Shown: positions 7,943 through 17,274, counted from the first letter of the stretch. The stretch is 64,000 nt of DNA from Streptomyces radicis (GCF_003626575.1 NZ_RBDY01000001.1:588234-652233); one strand, 5' to 3'. Notes: a model not told the origin generated them from the sequence alone. Numbers and translations are program-made.

Positions 7943-8914
7943 ATGTCGACCACCATGTCGACCACCCCTGTGACCGGGGAGCCGAAGGGGACCGCGGGCC
8001 CCCGGCCCGGCCACCGGCACCGCCCGCGCTGGCGGACCCTCCGCGCGATCAAGGGGGCGAGCTTCGCGGCGCCCTTCTTCCTCGGCTTCCTCTTCGTCTT
8101 CGTCGTGCCCGTGGGGTACGCGGCCTACGAGAGTCTGTTCTCCGAGCGCAGCTCGGGGCTCGGCATCGGCGGCCAGGAACGCGTCTTCGTCGGGCTCGAC
8201 AACTTCACCCGCGGCCTGTCCGACGGGGCGTTCTGGGCCTCCATGGCGCGGGTGCTGGCCTTCGCCTGCGTCCAGATCCCGGTCATGCTCGGCCTCGCCC
8301 TGGTGATGGCGTTGCTCATCGACACCCTCGCCACCCGCACCGCGCACCGGTTCAGGCTGGCCTTTCTCATCCCCTACATGATCCCCGGCGTCGTCGCGGC
8401 CCTGATGTGGATGTACCTCTACAGCCCGCGCCTCGGGCCGCTCACCGACGCGTTCGACGTGCTCGGCGTCCATGTGGACTTCTACGCGTCGGAGATGCTG
8501 TGGGGTTCCATGGGCAACCTCCTGACCTGGCACGGCCTCGGCTACAACATGCTGATCATCTACGGCGCGCTGCTCGCCGTGCCGCGCGAGCTGTTCGACG
8601 CGGCCCGGGTCGACGGGGCGTCCGAGCTGCGGATCGCGCTGACCGTCAAGGTGCCGTTCGTGCGCGGCGCGCTGGTGCTCACGGGCATGCTCTCGATCAT
8701 CGGCATGCTCCAGATCTTCAACGAGCCGCTGCTGTTCCGGCAGGTGGCCCCCGAGACGGTCACCAAGAACTACACGCCGATCCTGATGATCTACAACCAG
8801 GCGTTCGACGCCAACGACTACCACTACGCCGCGGCGCTCTCCATCCTCCTCGCGCTCGTCGTCGGCGCCGTCTCCTTCGCCTTCTACAAGCTCACGAACA
8901 GGCCGCAGGCATGA
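7943..8914 (+). CDS. Sugar ABC transporter permease 1 (MalF type)
   Basis: A 323-residue inner-membrane permease of the binding-protein-dependent class, with about six hydrophobic segments beginning near FAAPFFLGFLFVFVVPVGYAAYESLF. The cytoplasmic EAA-like loop reads ELFDAARVDGASELRIALTVKVPF, where the shared ATPase docks. The start is ambiguous because the first 12 bases (ATGTCGACCACC) are duplicated at 7943-7966, giving MSTTMSTT. GGCAGG 8-9 nt before 7943 favours the first ATG. Its stop overlaps the start of the second permease by 4 bases (ATGA), so the pair is translationally coupled. Confidence 0.9.
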   Translation: MSTTMSTTPVTGEPKGTAGPRPGHRHRPRWRTLRAIKGASFAAPFFLGFLFVFVVPVGYAAYESLFSERSSGLGIGGQERVFVGLDNFTRGLSDGAFWASMARVLAFACVQIPVMLGLALVMALLIDTLATRTAHRFRLAFLIPYMIPGVVAALMWMYLYSPRLGPLTDAFDVLGVHVDFYASEMLWGSMGNLLTWHGLGYNMLIIYGALLAVPRELFDAARVDGASELRIALTVKVPFVRGALVLTGMLSIIGMLQIFNEPLLFRQVAPETVTKNYTPILMIYNQAFDANDYHYAAALSILLALVVGAVSFAFYKLTNRPQA

Positions 8915-9879
8915 CTCTCTCCGAAAAGATCACCACGGCACCCGGGGCCCACGCCACCGAGCCCGCCGGGGCGCGGCGCGCGTCGCGCGCCGACCGGCGC
9001 AGGGCGCGGCGGAGCCGCGAGGGGATGCCGGTCGGCGCCGGGCGGTCCAGGGTGGCGGGCGGCCTGGTCCTGCTCGGCCTCGGCCTGTTCACGCTCTACT
9101 CGATCGCGCCCGTGTGGTGGCTCCTGGTGTCCGCCACGAAGGACCAGCGCGACCTGCTCCACAGCAACGGGATGTGGTTCGCCGACTTCCACCTCGTCGA
9201 CAACCTCGAGCAGGTCTTCACCTACAACGACGGCATCTTCTTCCGCTGGCTGCTGAACTCCCTTCTCTACGCCGGGGGAGGGGCCCTGGTCTGCACCCTG
9301 ATCGCGCTCGGCGCAGGGTACGCGCTCTCCCGTTTCCGGTTCCCCGGGCGGGGCGCGGCGCTCGGCGCCGTCATCGGCTCGTTCCTCATCCCCTACGCGA
9401 TGCTCACCCTGCCGCTGTATCTGCTCTTCTCGCGGCTCGGCCTGGTGAACACCGTGTGGGCCGTCCTGATCCCCTCGTTCATCAGCCCCTTCTCCGTCTA
9501 TCTGGCGAAGGTGTACATCGACGGGGCCGTGCCCGACGAGCTGATCGAGGCGGCGCGGCTCGACGGCGCGGGAGAGCTGCGGATCTTCGTCCAGATCGTG
9601 CTGCGGATGATGACCACGGGCGGGGCGACGGTCTTCCTGCTGGCGTTCGTGCAGAACTGGAACCAGTTCTTCCTGCCGCTCACGATGCTGCGCGGCGAGG
9701 AGCAGTGGACGCTCGGCCTCGGCCTGTACGCCTGGAACGCCAAGCGCGACGAGGCGGAGATCGACCTCTCCGCCCTGGTGCTCACCGGCTCCCTGCTGTC
9801 CATCGTGCCCCTGGCCGTCTTCATGGTCGCCATGCAGCGCTACTGGCGCACGGGCGTGACGCTCGGCAGCCTCAAGTAG
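8911..9879 (+). CDS. Sugar ABC transporter permease 2 (MalG type)
   Basis: A 322-residue permease that partners the preceding one. A basic, Arg-rich cytoplasmic N-terminus of about 40 residues is followed by six hydrophobic segments, the first at GLVLLGLGLFTLYSIAPVWW. The EAA loop is DELIEAARLDGAGELRIFVQIVL, and the C-terminus YWRTGVTLGSLK is typical of MalG-like proteins. The start at 8911 overlaps the upstream stop (ATGA). It completes the importer, with the ATPase expected in trans. It is followed after 28 bp by another LacI-type regulator on the same strand. Confidence 0.92.
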   Translation: MTLSEKITTAPGAHATEPAGARRASRADRRRARRSREGMPVGAGRSRVAGGLVLLGLGLFTLYSIAPVWWLLVSATKDQRDLLHSNGMWFADFHLVDNLEQVFTYNDGIFFRWLLNSLLYAGGGALVCTLIALGAGYALSRFRFPGRGAALGAVIGSFLIPYAMLTLPLYLLFSRLGLVNTVWAVLIPSFISPFSVYLAKVYIDGAVPDELIEAARLDGAGELRIFVQIVLRMMTTGGATVFLLAFVQNWNQFFLPLTMLRGEEQWTLGLGLYAWNAKRDEAEIDLSALVLTGSLLSIVPLAVFMVAMQRYWRTGVTLGSLK

Positions 9880-9895
9880 TGGGCCGCGCCGCTCG

Positions 9896-9901
9896 TAGAC
9901 T
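9896..9901 (+). promoter_or_regulatory. -10 box for leaderless transcription of the second LacI gene
   Basis: TAGACT ends 6 nt before GTG 9908 and there is no Shine-Dalgarno, so transcription probably starts at or next to the GTG. The regulator would then be expressed independently of the importer operon. Confidence 0.45.
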
Positions 9902-9907
9902 GACGCC

Positions 9908-10990
9908 GTGACCACACAGAACGGTGGGACGGGGAAGGCGAGCCCCGGGCGGACCACACTCAAGGACGTCGCGCACCGGGCCGGTGTCTCGGTGCCCACC
10001 GTCTCCCGGGTCATCGCGGGGAACTACCCGGTCGCCACCGCCACCAAGCGGCGCGTGGAGCGGGCGCTGCGCGAGCTCGACTATGTCGCCAACACCCACG
10101 CAAGGGCCCTGCGCGGGCAGGGCACCAAGACGGTCGCGTTCATCCTGAACGACGTGCGAGGGCCGTCGTTCGCCGAAGTCGCGCACGGCATCCAGGAGGA
10201 GGCCACGCGCCGGGGACGGCTGTGCCTGGTCTTCGTCAGCGGCGGCGACCCGCGGCGGGAGCTCGAGGCGGTCGGGCTCATGCGCCAGCAGGGCGCCGAG
10301 GCCGTCATCCTCATCGGCAGCGTCCACGACGACGAGGTCTACCGCTCGCGCATGGCCGCCATCGCGACGTCCCTCGACCAGTCGGGCTCCCGCCTGGTGC
10401 TGTGCGGGCGGCCGCCCCTGGGCGACGCGGTGCCGACCACCGTGGTCGAGTACGACAACGAGGGCGGCGCCCACGCGATCACCAGCAGGCTGCTCGCCGC
10501 GGGGCACCGCAGGGTGCTGTGCTTCGGGGGTGACGCGGCGTTGACGACATCCGCCGAGCGGCTCGCCGGATACCGGCGGGCGCTCGCGGACTTCGGCGTC
10601 GCGTTCGACCCCGGGCTCGTCGAGAAGGCGACCTTCGAGCGCGGCGAGGCCTATCTGGCGATGCGGCAACGGCTCACCAGGCCGGTGGACTTCACCGCGG
10701 TGTTCGCCCTCACCGACGCGGTCGCCGCGGGCGTGCTCAGGGCGCTCACCGAGCACGGCCTGGGCGTGCCGGAGGACATCTCCCTCGCGGGCTACGACGA
10801 CGTCCCCCCGGCCACCGACCTGCGGCCGCGACTCACCACGGTGCATGTCCCCTACGAGGAGCTCGGCCGCACGGCGGTGCGGCTGGCCCTCGACCGCTCC
10901 CCGGGCGCCGACGGCCCCGACCAGCACGCGCTCCTCGGCACCCATGTCGTGGTCAGGGACTCCATCGGGCCGCCGAGGCACCGGGCCTGA
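9908..10990 (+). CDS. LacI-family transcriptional regulator
   Basis: A 360-residue LacI/GalR regulator. The helix-turn-helix is LKDVAHRAGVSVPTVSRVIAG, with the hinge at YVANTHARALRG. The effector-binding domain shows FILNDVRGPSFAEVAHGI and the family end VPEDISLAGYDDVPPATDLRPRLTTVHVPYEELG. It follows the sugar permeases on the same strand and may control them or a remote regulon. Unlike the divergent LacI at 5.2-6.3 kb it lies downstream, so this importer has two candidate regulators. GTG 9908 appears to be a leaderless start. Confidence 0.9.
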   Translation: MTTQNGGTGKASPGRTTLKDVAHRAGVSVPTVSRVIAGNYPVATATKRRVERALRELDYVANTHARALRGQGTKTVAFILNDVRGPSFAEVAHGIQEEATRRGRLCLVFVSGGDPRRELEAVGLMRQQGAEAVILIGSVHDDEVYRSRMAAIATSLDQSGSRLVLCGRPPLGDAVPTTVVEYDNEGGAHAITSRLLAAGHRRVLCFGGDAALTTSAERLAGYRRALADFGVAFDPGLVEKATFERGEAYLAMRQRLTRPVDFTAVFALTDAVAAGVLRALTEHGLGVPEDISLAGYDDVPPATDLRPRLTTVHVPYEELGRTAVRLALDRSPGADGPDQHALLGTHVVVRDSIGPPRHRA

Positions 10991-10999
10991 AGGCCCCGC

Positions 11000-11019
11000 C
11001 GAGGGGCCCGGGCCCCTCG
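11000..11019 (+). terminator. Perfect 20-bp GC palindrome after LacI gene
   Basis: CGAGGGGCCCGGGCCCCTCG is fully self-complementary and begins 9 nt after the stop codon. It is a plausible rho-independent-like end signal, shared with the convergent DUF305 gene's side. Confidence 0.5.
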
Positions 11020-11044
11020 CCCCACGGGCGGCGACCAGGGACGG

Positions 11045-11084
11045 CGGCCGGGTGACCGAACGGCCGGGTGACCGAACGGCCGGG
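11045..11084. repeat. 16-bp tandem repeat, 2.5 copies
   Basis: CGGCCGGGTGACCGAA occurs twice in direct succession at 11045-11060 and 11061-11076, with a third partial copy. It lies in the convergent intergenic space before the DUF305 gene's end. No function is evident. Confidence 0.7.
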
Positions 11085-11108
11085 GACCCGGCCGCCGCCC
11101 CGGAGACG

Positions 11109-11750
11109 TCAGCTCGCGCCGAGCATCTCGTTCATCTGGTCGATCTCCGCGGACTGGGAGGCGACGATGTCCTCCGCCAGGTCGAGCGCGGGCGGGTAGG
11201 AGCCGTCGGCCAGCTCGGTCCCCGCCATCTCGACCGCGCCCTCGTGGTGTTGGACCATCATCGCGAGGAACGCGGCGTCGAAGGCGGCACCCGTGGCGTT
11301 CTCCAGCTCCGCCATCTCCTCGGCGGACATCATCCCGCCCATGTCGTGGCCCGCGTGGTCCATCCCCTCTTCGGGGACCGGCTCACCCCAGGCGGCGAGC
11401 CAGCCCGACAGGGTCTCGATCTCCGGGTCCTGCGCGGCCCTGATGCGCTCCGCGAGCGCCAGGACCTCGTCGGACGCGCCCTGTTCGGGGGCCAGGTCGG
11501 CCATGTCCACGGCCTGCCGGTGGTGCGGGATCATGCCCTGCGCGAACGCGATGTCCGCCGCGTTGTGTTCGCCGCTCGTGGCGGGCGCCGAGCCGGCGGC
11601 CTCGGGCGTGGGGCGGTCCTGGCCGTGCTCCCCGTGCCCCGAGCCGCCGTCGTCGCCCCCGCAGCCGGTCAGCAGCAGCGCCGCGGCCGTGGCGCTCGCC
11701 GCGATGGCGGCGAGGCGCAGGGGTGATCGGTGGTGACGCGTTGTGCTCAT
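11109..11750 (-). CDS. DUF305 family lipoprotein
   Basis: A 213-residue exported protein. The signal peptide ends in LLLTGC, giving a lipid-anchored product, followed by a His/Asp/Gly-rich linker. The mature part is a DUF305 four-helix domain with the paired motifs FAQGMIPHHRQAVDMA (about residue 68) and FLAMMVQHHEGAVEMA (about residue 160), each with a HH pair. An additional Met/His-rich stretch, GMDHAGHDMGGMMSAEEM, lies between them, which suggests copper or another soft metal as ligand. DUF305 proteins commonly sit near copper genes. Its neighbour upstream on the same strand is a His-rich DUF6153 protein, a frequent partner. Confidence 0.88.
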   Translation of the reverse strand: MSTTRHHRSPLRLAAIAASATAAALLLTGCGGDDGGSGHGEHGQDRPTPEAAGSAPATSGEHNAADIAFAQGMIPHHRQAVDMADLAPEQGASDEVLALAERIRAAQDPEIETLSGWLAAWGEPVPEEGMDHAGHDMGGMMSAEEMAELENATGAAFDAAFLAMMVQHHEGAVEMAGTELADGSYPPALDLAEDIVASQSAEIDQMNEMLGAS

Positions 11751-11835
11751 GGTGGTGCGACTTCCTGCGTGAAGGTGGTCAAGGACGTGCCTGACGGCGG
11801 TCGCGGCCGGTCACCGGCCGCGCCCGCGGGCGCGC

Positions 11836-12255
11836 CTATATGCGCAGGAGTTGGAGGGCGCTCAACGAGGGAGGGGCTCGTCCCCCGCCGCCCGGGTCGA
11901 CGAGCACGCGCGCGGGCGAGGGTCCCGCCAGGGCGCACGGCAGCACGTCGAGCTGCGGGGCGCCGAGCGCCGGTGCGGTGCTCACGCCGCCCGCGGCGCA
12001 CTGCGCGTCGGCGTGCTCCGCGTGGCCGCCGCGCCCCTGGTGCGCGTGCTCACCGTCGGCCTGGGCGCCCATGGCCGCGGCCGAGGGTGTTGACCCGTGG
12101 CCCGCCGTCGACGACGTGAACGGCGCCGCGGTGCCGGGCGCGAGCCCGTGCATGGCGACCAGGCCGAGGAGGACGGCCAGCGTCAGCAGCGCCACTCGTC
12201 CGCGCGCCCCGAAGGGCGCGACGACCGGGAAACGCTGCGCTGACACGAGGGCCAT
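11836..12255 (-). CDS. DUF6153 family protein
   Basis: A protein of about 139 residues with one N-terminal membrane segment (VALLTLAVLLGLVAMHGLAPG), a His-rich middle (DGEHAHQGRGGHAEHADAQC) and the conserved family ending GRAPPSLSALQLLRI. This is the pattern of DUF6153, small actinobacterial proteins of unknown function often next to DUF305. The start is uncertain. ATG 12255 is used here, but TACGAT at 12259-12254 followed after 7 nt by GTG 12246 would make a leaderless start there, and GTG 12264 is also possible. The His content and company suggest a metal-related periplasmic role, which is inference. Confidence 0.72.
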   Translation of the reverse strand: MALVSAQRFPVVAPFGARGRVALLTLAVLLGLVAMHGLAPGTAAPFTSSTAGHGSTPSAAAMGAQADGEHAHQGRGGHAEHADAQCAAGGVSTAPALGAPQLDVLPCALAGPSPARVLVDPGGGGRAPPSLSALQLLRI

Positions 12256-12304
12256 CGTACGCACCGGCCGACGAGGGCCTCAGCGGCCCTCGGTGAGCCG
12301 CCGG

Positions 12305-13399
12305 TCAGGACGGCGTGGAACGGGCCAGCGCGTCGATGAGGGCCTTGGTCACATCGTCGGTGGACGCCGTGCCCCCGAGGTCGCCCGTGAGGATCCCGGC
12401 GGCGGTGGTTGCCTCGATCGCCCGGTGCAGGCGGGCGGCCTGGTCGGGCAGGCCGAGGTGCTCGAGCATGAGGGCGCCACTGCCGACCGCCCCGATGGGG
12501 TTGGCCAGTCCCCGCCCGGCGATGTCGGGGGCGGAGCCGTGCACGGGCTCGAACATGCTGGGGAAGCGGCGTTCGGGGTTGAGGTTCGCGCTCGCGGCCA
12601 GGCCCAGGCTCCCGGCCAGGGCGCTGCCGAGGTCGGAGAGGATGTCGGCGTTGAGGTTGGAGGCGACGACGACCGACAGCTCCTCGGGCCGCAGCACGAA
12701 CTTCGCGGACATCGCGTCGACCAGGACGCTCTCGGTCTCCACGTCCGGGTGGTCGGCGGCGACCCGCCGGAACACCTCGTCCCACAGGACCATGCCGTAC
12801 TGCTGGGCGTTGGACTTGGTGACGGAGGAGACCTTGCGCCGGTCGCGGGTGCGGGCGAGGTCGAAGGCGAAGCGGATGACGCGCTCGCAGCCGACCTCGG
12901 TGAACAGCGAGGACTGGACCGCCACTTCGCCTCCGGGACCACGCCCGGAGAGGTTGCGCCCGCCGAGGCCCGCGTACTCGCCCTCGCTGTTCTCGCGGAC
13001 GACGACCCAGTCCAGCTCGGTGGTGTCGGCCTTGCGCAGCGGGCTGACCACGCCGGGCAGGAAGTGCACGGGGCGGACGTTGGCCCACTGGTCGAAGCTC
13101 TGGCAGATCCTCAGGCGCAGCCCCCACAGGCTGATGTGATCGGGGACGGTGGGCCAGCCGACCGCGCCGAAGTAGATGGCGTCGAAGTCCTTGAGCCGCT
13201 CAAGACCGTCGTCGGCCATCATCGTGCCGGTACGGGCGTAGTACTCGCAGCCCCAGGGGAATTCCTCCCAGTCGAACGCGAAGGCGCCCCCCGAGTCCCC
13301 GGCCAGGGCGTCGAGGACGGCACGGCCCGCGGCGACGACCTCTCGGCCCACGCCGTCGGCGGGGATGGCGGCGATGCGGAACGTACGGGGTGGGGTCAT
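12305..13399 (-). CDS. Tartrate dehydrogenase / D-malate dehydrogenase-like decarboxylating enzyme
   Basis: A 364-residue member of the isocitrate/isopropylmalate dehydrogenase family, NAD-dependent oxidative decarboxylases of 2-hydroxy-dicarboxylates. GAVGWPTVPDHISLWGLRLRI, followed by FDQWANVRPV, is the signature of the tartrate/D-malate branch rather than LeuB. RENSEGEYAGLGG, the Lys/Asn SSVTKSNAQQ segment, VDAMSAKFV and the glycine-rich VHGSAPDIAGRGLANPIGA carry substrate, metal and cofactor contacts. ATG 13399 has GGAGG 5 nt upstream. It is the last of eleven co-directional genes, 111 bp after a LysR gene. Confidence 0.85.
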   Translation of the reverse strand: MTPPRTFRIAAIPADGVGREVVAAGRAVLDALAGDSGGAFAFDWEEFPWGCEYYARTGTMMADDGLERLKDFDAIYFGAVGWPTVPDHISLWGLRLRICQSFDQWANVRPVHFLPGVVSPLRKADTTELDWVVVRENSEGEYAGLGGRNLSGRGPGGEVAVQSSLFTEVGCERVIRFAFDLARTRDRRKVSSVTKSNAQQYGMVLWDEVFRRVAADHPDVETESVLVDAMSAKFVLRPEELSVVVASNLNADILSDLGSALAGSLGLAASANLNPERRFPSMFEPVHGSAPDIAGRGLANPIGAVGSGALMLEHLGLPDQAARLHRAIEATTAAGILTGDLGGTASTDDVTKALIDALARSTPS

Positions 13400-13510
13400 G
13401 GGTGCCTCCGGCGGGTGTCTCGACACGCTGCGTCTGCCGCGTCCGAGTCAACACACCGCTCCCGGCGGCGTCCAAGACCGGCTTCCGATACCCCCCATAG
13501 GCGCCGCCGA

Positions 13511-14440
13511 TCAGTTCGGCGGCACGGCGGCGGGGGTGCCCTGGTCCTGCTGGTGCCCGGCCAGGGAACGGGTCAGGGCGAGGAACGACCGTGCGGCGGG
13601 CGTGAGATGGGCCCCGAGGTTGATCATGGCCACATGGAGGTGGGCGGTGGGGTCGATGGGCGCCACCACGGCCCCGCAACGCCGCGCCAGGCGGGCCCAG
13701 GACGCGGGCAGCACGGCGACCCCGACCCCGGCCATGACCAGGGGAAGGATCGACGTGCGGTGGTCGACGACGGTGACGATCTCGGCGCCGGTGCCGCCCG
13801 CGGTGATGTCGTCGACGATGCCGCGCATGAGGCTGCCGTGCCGGGACGCGATGAGCTTTCGCCCCGCCAGGTCATCGGGGCGGATCGTGACCCCGTCCTC
13901 GACGGGGCCACCGGGCGCGGCGACGACCACGAACGGCTGGGCCTCGATCGCCAGCACGTCCACGCCCGAGGCGGCGAAGGGACGCGCCGATCCGAGCAGC
14001 CCGAGCTCGCAGGCGCCGCCGCGCACCAGGGACACCACCTCATCGGGGGTGAAGGCGGCCCGCGTGCTCACCGTCACGGCGGGGTGCAGCTCGGCGAAGC
14101 GGCGGATGAGGGTGGTGAGCGGCTCGATGCCGGGCGATGGCATGGTGGCCACCTCCACCGTGCCGCGGCGCAGCCCCGACAGGGCGGTGGCGGTGTCGCG
14201 GACGGCCGCCATGTCCCGCAGCACCCGCCGACTCGGCTCGATGAGCTCCGCACCGGCCTCGCTGAGGACGACGCCGCGGCCCAGCCGGTGGAAGAGGGCG
14301 ACGCCGAGCTCGGCCTCCAGGTTGGCCATCGCCTGGGACAGCGACGGCTGGGCCACGTGGAGCGCGGCGGCGGCCCTGCTGAAGCCGCCGTGCTCGACGA
14401 TGGCCACGAAGTACTCGAGCTGCCGGGCGTCCAACGGCAC
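13511..14440 (-). CDS. LysR-family transcriptional regulator
   Basis: A 309-residue LysR regulator. The winged helix spans residues 1-60 (RQLEYFVAIVEHGGFSRAAAALHVAQPSLSQAMANLEAELG) and is followed by the linker helix and a two-lobed effector domain. The start is uncertain. GTG 14440 directly abuts GGGAGG, while TTG 14434 would be 5 nt from it and may be the real start. It lies between the second binding protein and the dicarboxylate dehydrogenase in one long operon, and probably controls all or part of that operon in response to the imported compound or a breakdown product. Confidence 0.88.
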   Translation of the reverse strand: MPLDARQLEYFVAIVEHGGFSRAAAALHVAQPSLSQAMANLEAELGVALFHRLGRGVVLSEAGAELIEPSRRVLRDMAAVRDTATALSGLRRGTVEVATMPSPGIEPLTTLIRRFAELHPAVTVSTRAAFTPDEVVSLVRGGACELGLLGSARPFAASGVDVLAIEAQPFVVVAAPGGPVEDGVTIRPDDLAGRKLIASRHGSLMRGIVDDITAGGTGAEIVTVVDHRTSILPLVMAGVGVAVLPASWARLARRCGAVVAPIDPTAHLHVAMINLGAHLTPAARSFLALTRSLAGHQQDQGTPAAVPPN

Positions 14441-14494
14441 CTCCCAGGCCGACGCGCAACCGATGGGTGCAGGCTATCCGCCGCGGGCGCGCGT

Positions 14495-15370
14495 TCAGGG
14501 CAGCTCGGGGTTGAGCATGGCCTCGTCCACGGCGGAGTCGGTGACGTTCCACTCCTCGAGGATGGCGGCGTAGGTGCCGTCGTCGATCATGGCGTTGAGC
14601 GCCTCGGCGATCACCGGGGCGACGGGGTCGCCCTGGGTGAACACCATGCCGTTGTGGTGCGGCTCGATCATGTCGCTGGCCAACCGCCAGGCGCCCGGCT
14701 CCTGTTCGGAGGCGTAGGCGTAGCTCTGCGAGCCGACGGTGGCCAGGTCGGCGCGGCCGCTCTCGACGGCCAGCTCCGCGGTGGGCTGGTCGGGGAAGGT
14801 GAGGATGCCGATCTCGGGATCGCCGCTCGCCACGCACGCCTCGGATGCCGCGCGGAGCGTGGGCTCGGTGGTCTGGCCGTTGACCAGCGCGATGTCGAGG
14901 CCGCAGATGCCGGACAGGTCGTCGCCCGCCCGGTGCTCGGTGCCGTCGAGGGCCTGGAGGTAGTAGCCGCTGACCATCCAGGAGAGCTGGTCGACGATCT
15001 CCAGCCGCTCGGCCGTGACATCGGCCCCCCAGAGGCCGAAGTCGTACCGGCCCGACTGGACTCCGGGGATCATGTCGGCGAACGCGGGCTTCTCGAACGC
15101 GAACTCGATGCCGAGGCGTTCGGACAGCTCGGCGGCCACGTCGAGGGCGACGCCGGTGAGCTCGCCGTCCTCGTCGAGGAAGCCGATGGGCGGCCAGGCG
15201 CTCTGCACGGCGACGGTGAACCGTTGACCCGCCAGCTCGCTCGCGTCGGCGTCGGCGTCCGCGTCGGCCGCGGGCTCGAGGGCGTCGTCCGCCGCGCAGG
15301 CGGCCAGGGTCAGGGCGGTGAAGGCGAGGGCCGCGAGGCGGAGGGCGCGGCCGGGGCGGACGTGGTGCAT
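14495..15370 (-). CDS. Amino-acid-type ABC transporter substrate-binding lipoprotein (second of two)
   Basis: A 291-residue solute-binding protein of family 3 (polar amino acids and opines). The signal peptide ends in LTLAAC, followed by an unusual Asp-Ala linker (ADADADADAS). The binding core starts FTVAVQSAWPPIGFLDEDGELTGVALDVAAELSERLG and includes the family's YDFGLWGADVTAERLEIVD. ATG 15370 has GGAG 6 nt upstream. It is the second binding protein in the same operon (the other is at 17328-18218), on the far side of the permease and ATPase. Sequence differences in the ligand cleft suggest the pair widens substrate range. Confidence 0.88.
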   Translation of the reverse strand: MHHVRPGRALRLAALAFTALTLAACAADDALEPAADADADADASELAGQRFTVAVQSAWPPIGFLDEDGELTGVALDVAAELSERLGIEFAFEKPAFADMIPGVQSGRYDFGLWGADVTAERLEIVDQLSWMVSGYYLQALDGTEHRAGDDLSGICGLDIALVNGQTTEPTLRAASEACVASGDPEIGILTFPDQPTAELAVESGRADLATVGSQSYAYASEQEPGAWRLASDMIEPHHNGMVFTQGDPVAPVIAEALNAMIDDGTYAAILEEWNVTDSAVDEAMLNPELP

Positions 15371-15398
15371 GGTCACTCCAGGGGTGAGGTCCGCCGGG

Positions 15399-16235
15399 TC
15401 ACAGGACCCGGCGCAGGAAGTTGCGGGTCCGTTCTTCGCGGGGGTGGGAGAACATCTGCTCGGGGGCGCCCTCTTCGACGATCCGGCCCTCGGCCATGAA
15501 GACCACGCGATCGGCGACCTCACGGGCGAAGGACATCTCGTGGGTGACCACGACCATGGTCATGCCGCTCGCGGCCAGGTCGCGCAGGACGTTCAGCACC
15601 TCGCCGACCAGCTCGGGGTCGAGCGCGCTCGTCGGCTCGTCGCACAGCAGCACATCGGGGTCCATCGCCAGGGCGCGGGCGATGGCGATGCGCTGCTGCT
15701 GGCCGCCCGACAGCTCGCGCGGATAGGCCCGTTCGCGCCCTGCCAGGCCGACGCGGGCCACCAGCTCCTCCGCGCGGGCGACCGCTTCGGCGCGCGGGAC
15801 GCCGCGGACCGAGAGGGGCGCCTCGATGATGTTCTCCAGCACGGTCAGGTGCGGGAAGAGATTGAACTGCTGGAAGATCATGCCGATCCTCGACTGCTGC
15901 CGCCGGTACTCGGCAGGGCGCAGCGCGCGGACCCGGTGGCCGTCGAAGTGGCGGCCCATCAGCATGCCGCTCACCCAGATCATCCCCGAGTCGGGCGACT
16001 CCAGCAGGTTGACGCAGCGCAGCAGCGTGCTCTTGCCCGAGCCCGACGGGCCGACGAGGCAGATCAACTGGCCGCGTTCGACGGTGAGATCGATGCCGTC
16101 GAGCACACGGGGGCCGCCGCCGAAGCTCTTGGTGAGCGAGCGGATGAGGATGCCTCCCGCGGCGGCACCGGCCGCCTCCGCCGCCTCGGCGGGCGGTCGC
16201 GCGGTCAGGTCGTCGCGGATGACGTCGGCTGCCAT
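15399..16235 (-). CDS. Amino-acid ABC transporter ATP-binding protein
   Basis: A 278-residue cytoplasmic ATPase of the polar amino-acid uptake family (GlnQ/HisP type). Walker A is GPSGSGKST, the Q-loop [17 protein letters not shown], the signature LSGGQQQR, Walker [15 protein letters not shown], and the H-loop VVVTHEM. ATG 16235 with AAGGAG 7 nt before it gives an N-terminus of about 30 extra residues before the ATPase fold; longer frames upstream are not supported. It is encoded 31 bp after its permease and 28 bp before the second binding protein. Confidence 0.93.
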   Translation of the reverse strand: MAADVIRDDLTARPPAEAAEAAGAAAGGILIRSLTKSFGGGPRVLDGIDLTVERGQLICLVGPSGSGKSTLLRCVNLLESPDSGMIWVSGMLMGRHFDGHRVRALRPAEYRRQQSRIGMIFQQFNLFPHLTVLENIIEAPLSVRGVPRAEAVARAEELVARVGLAGRERAYPRELSGGQQQRIAIARALAMDPDVLLCDEPTSALDPELVGEVLNVLRDLAASGMTMVVVTHEMSFAREVADRVVFMAEGRIVEEGAPEQMFSHPREERTRNFLRRVL

Positions 16236-16266
16236 GACGGGCTCCTTCGGTGGGGAACGGGCGGCT

Positions 16267-17274
16267 TCACAGGGAGTCGGGCTTCGGGACGCGCGCCGGG
16301 CCGCGGCCCGATGTCCGCGCGAAGCCGCGCGCATACCGTTTCTCGACGAAGTGCTGAGCGATCGAGAGCAGGCTGGTCATGATCAGGTACCAGAGGGTGG
16401 CGACCATGAGCAGCGGGATGACCAGGAAGTTCTGGTTGTAGATCAGCTGTGCCGCGTAGAGCAGGTCGGTGACGGCGATGACGCTGACCATCGAGGTGGA
16501 CTTGAGGGTGCTGATGAGGAGGCTGCCTGCGGGCGGCAGGATGACGCGCATGGCCTGTGGCAGGACGATCCGGCCGAGGACGCGGCGCGGGTGCATGCCG
16601 AGGGCCTCGGCGGCTTCGAGCTGGCCGGTGTCCACGGACAGGATGCCGCCGCGGATGATCTCGGCGGCGTAGGCCGACTCGTGGATGGTGAGGCCGATGA
16701 CGGCGACCGCGGCGCTGCTGATCAGCTCGGAGGTCTCGAACGAGAACCACGCCGGGCCGAACGGGATGCCGAAGCTCAGCCGCGGATAGAGGTAGCCGAT
16801 GTTGAACCAGAACAGCAGCTGGACCAGCAGGGGCACCGAGCGGAAGAACCACGTGTAGGCCCAGGAGATCGCCTGGAGCACGGGGTTGGCCGACAGCCTC
16901 ATCACGGCGAGGACCGTGCCGATGAGGAACGACAGGGCCACCGAGAGCGCGGTGAGCCAGATGGTCAGGATCAGCCCGTCGATGATGCGGGAGCTGAACA
17001 GGTAGTCGCCGACGGTGCCCCACTGGAACGACGGGTTGCGGGCCACCGACGCGGTCGCGAGGACGGTGGCCAGGGCGGCGAGCGCGCCCAGCACGACGCG
17101 TCCGGTGTGGCGGACGGGGATCACGCCCGCCGCGCGCTCGGCCGCGACGGCCTTGGCGAAGTCATCGGGGCTGATGGGGGAGGTGCGGGTGGTCGTCGGG
17201 GTGGTCGGGGTGGTCGGGGTGGTCGGGGTCTTCGTGGGCGTCGGGGTCTCCGTGGGGCGGTGCGTCGCGCTCAT
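16267..17274 (-). CDS. Amino-acid ABC transporter permease (HisM/GlnP type)
   Basis: A 335-residue integral membrane permease. The first 30 residues are a Thr/Pro repeat ([10 protein letters not shown]), coded by a 9-bp tandem repeat near 17194-17229. The membrane domain starts at [14 protein letters not shown]. The coupling loop reads [32 protein letters not shown], the classic polar amino-acid permease motif. Only one permease gene is present, so it likely forms a homodimer. ATG 17274 has GGAGG 8 nt upstream. The family is certain; the substrate is not. Confidence 0.92.
   Translation of the reverse strand: MSATHRPTETPTPTKTPTTPTTPTTPTTTRTSPISPDDFAKAVAAERAAGVIPVRHTGRVVLGALAALATVLATASVARNPSFQWGTVGDYLFSSRIIDGLILTIWLTALSVALSFLIGTVLAVMRLSANPVLQAISWAYTWFFRSVPLLVQLLFWFNIGYLYPRLSFGIPFGPAWFSFETSELISSAAVAVIGLTIHESAYAAEIIRGGILSVDTGQLEAAEALGMHPRRVLGRIVLPQAMRVILPPAGSLLISTLKSTSMVSVIAVTDLLYAAQLIYNQNFLVIPLLMVATLWYLIMTSLLSIAQHFVEKRYARGFARTSGRGPARVPKPDSL
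17194..17229. repeat. 9-bp in-frame tandem repeat in the permease N-terminus
   Basis: About four copies of GTCGGGGTG encode the Thr-Pro-Thr repeat at the cytoplasmic end of the permease. Copy-number change would keep the frame, so it is a length-variable linker. Confidence 0.7.

Noticed and set aside
11840..15499. A 1219-codon plus-strand frame across five minus-strand genes
   Set aside because: Antisense to TDH, LysR and the binding protein; no domain and no ribosome site.
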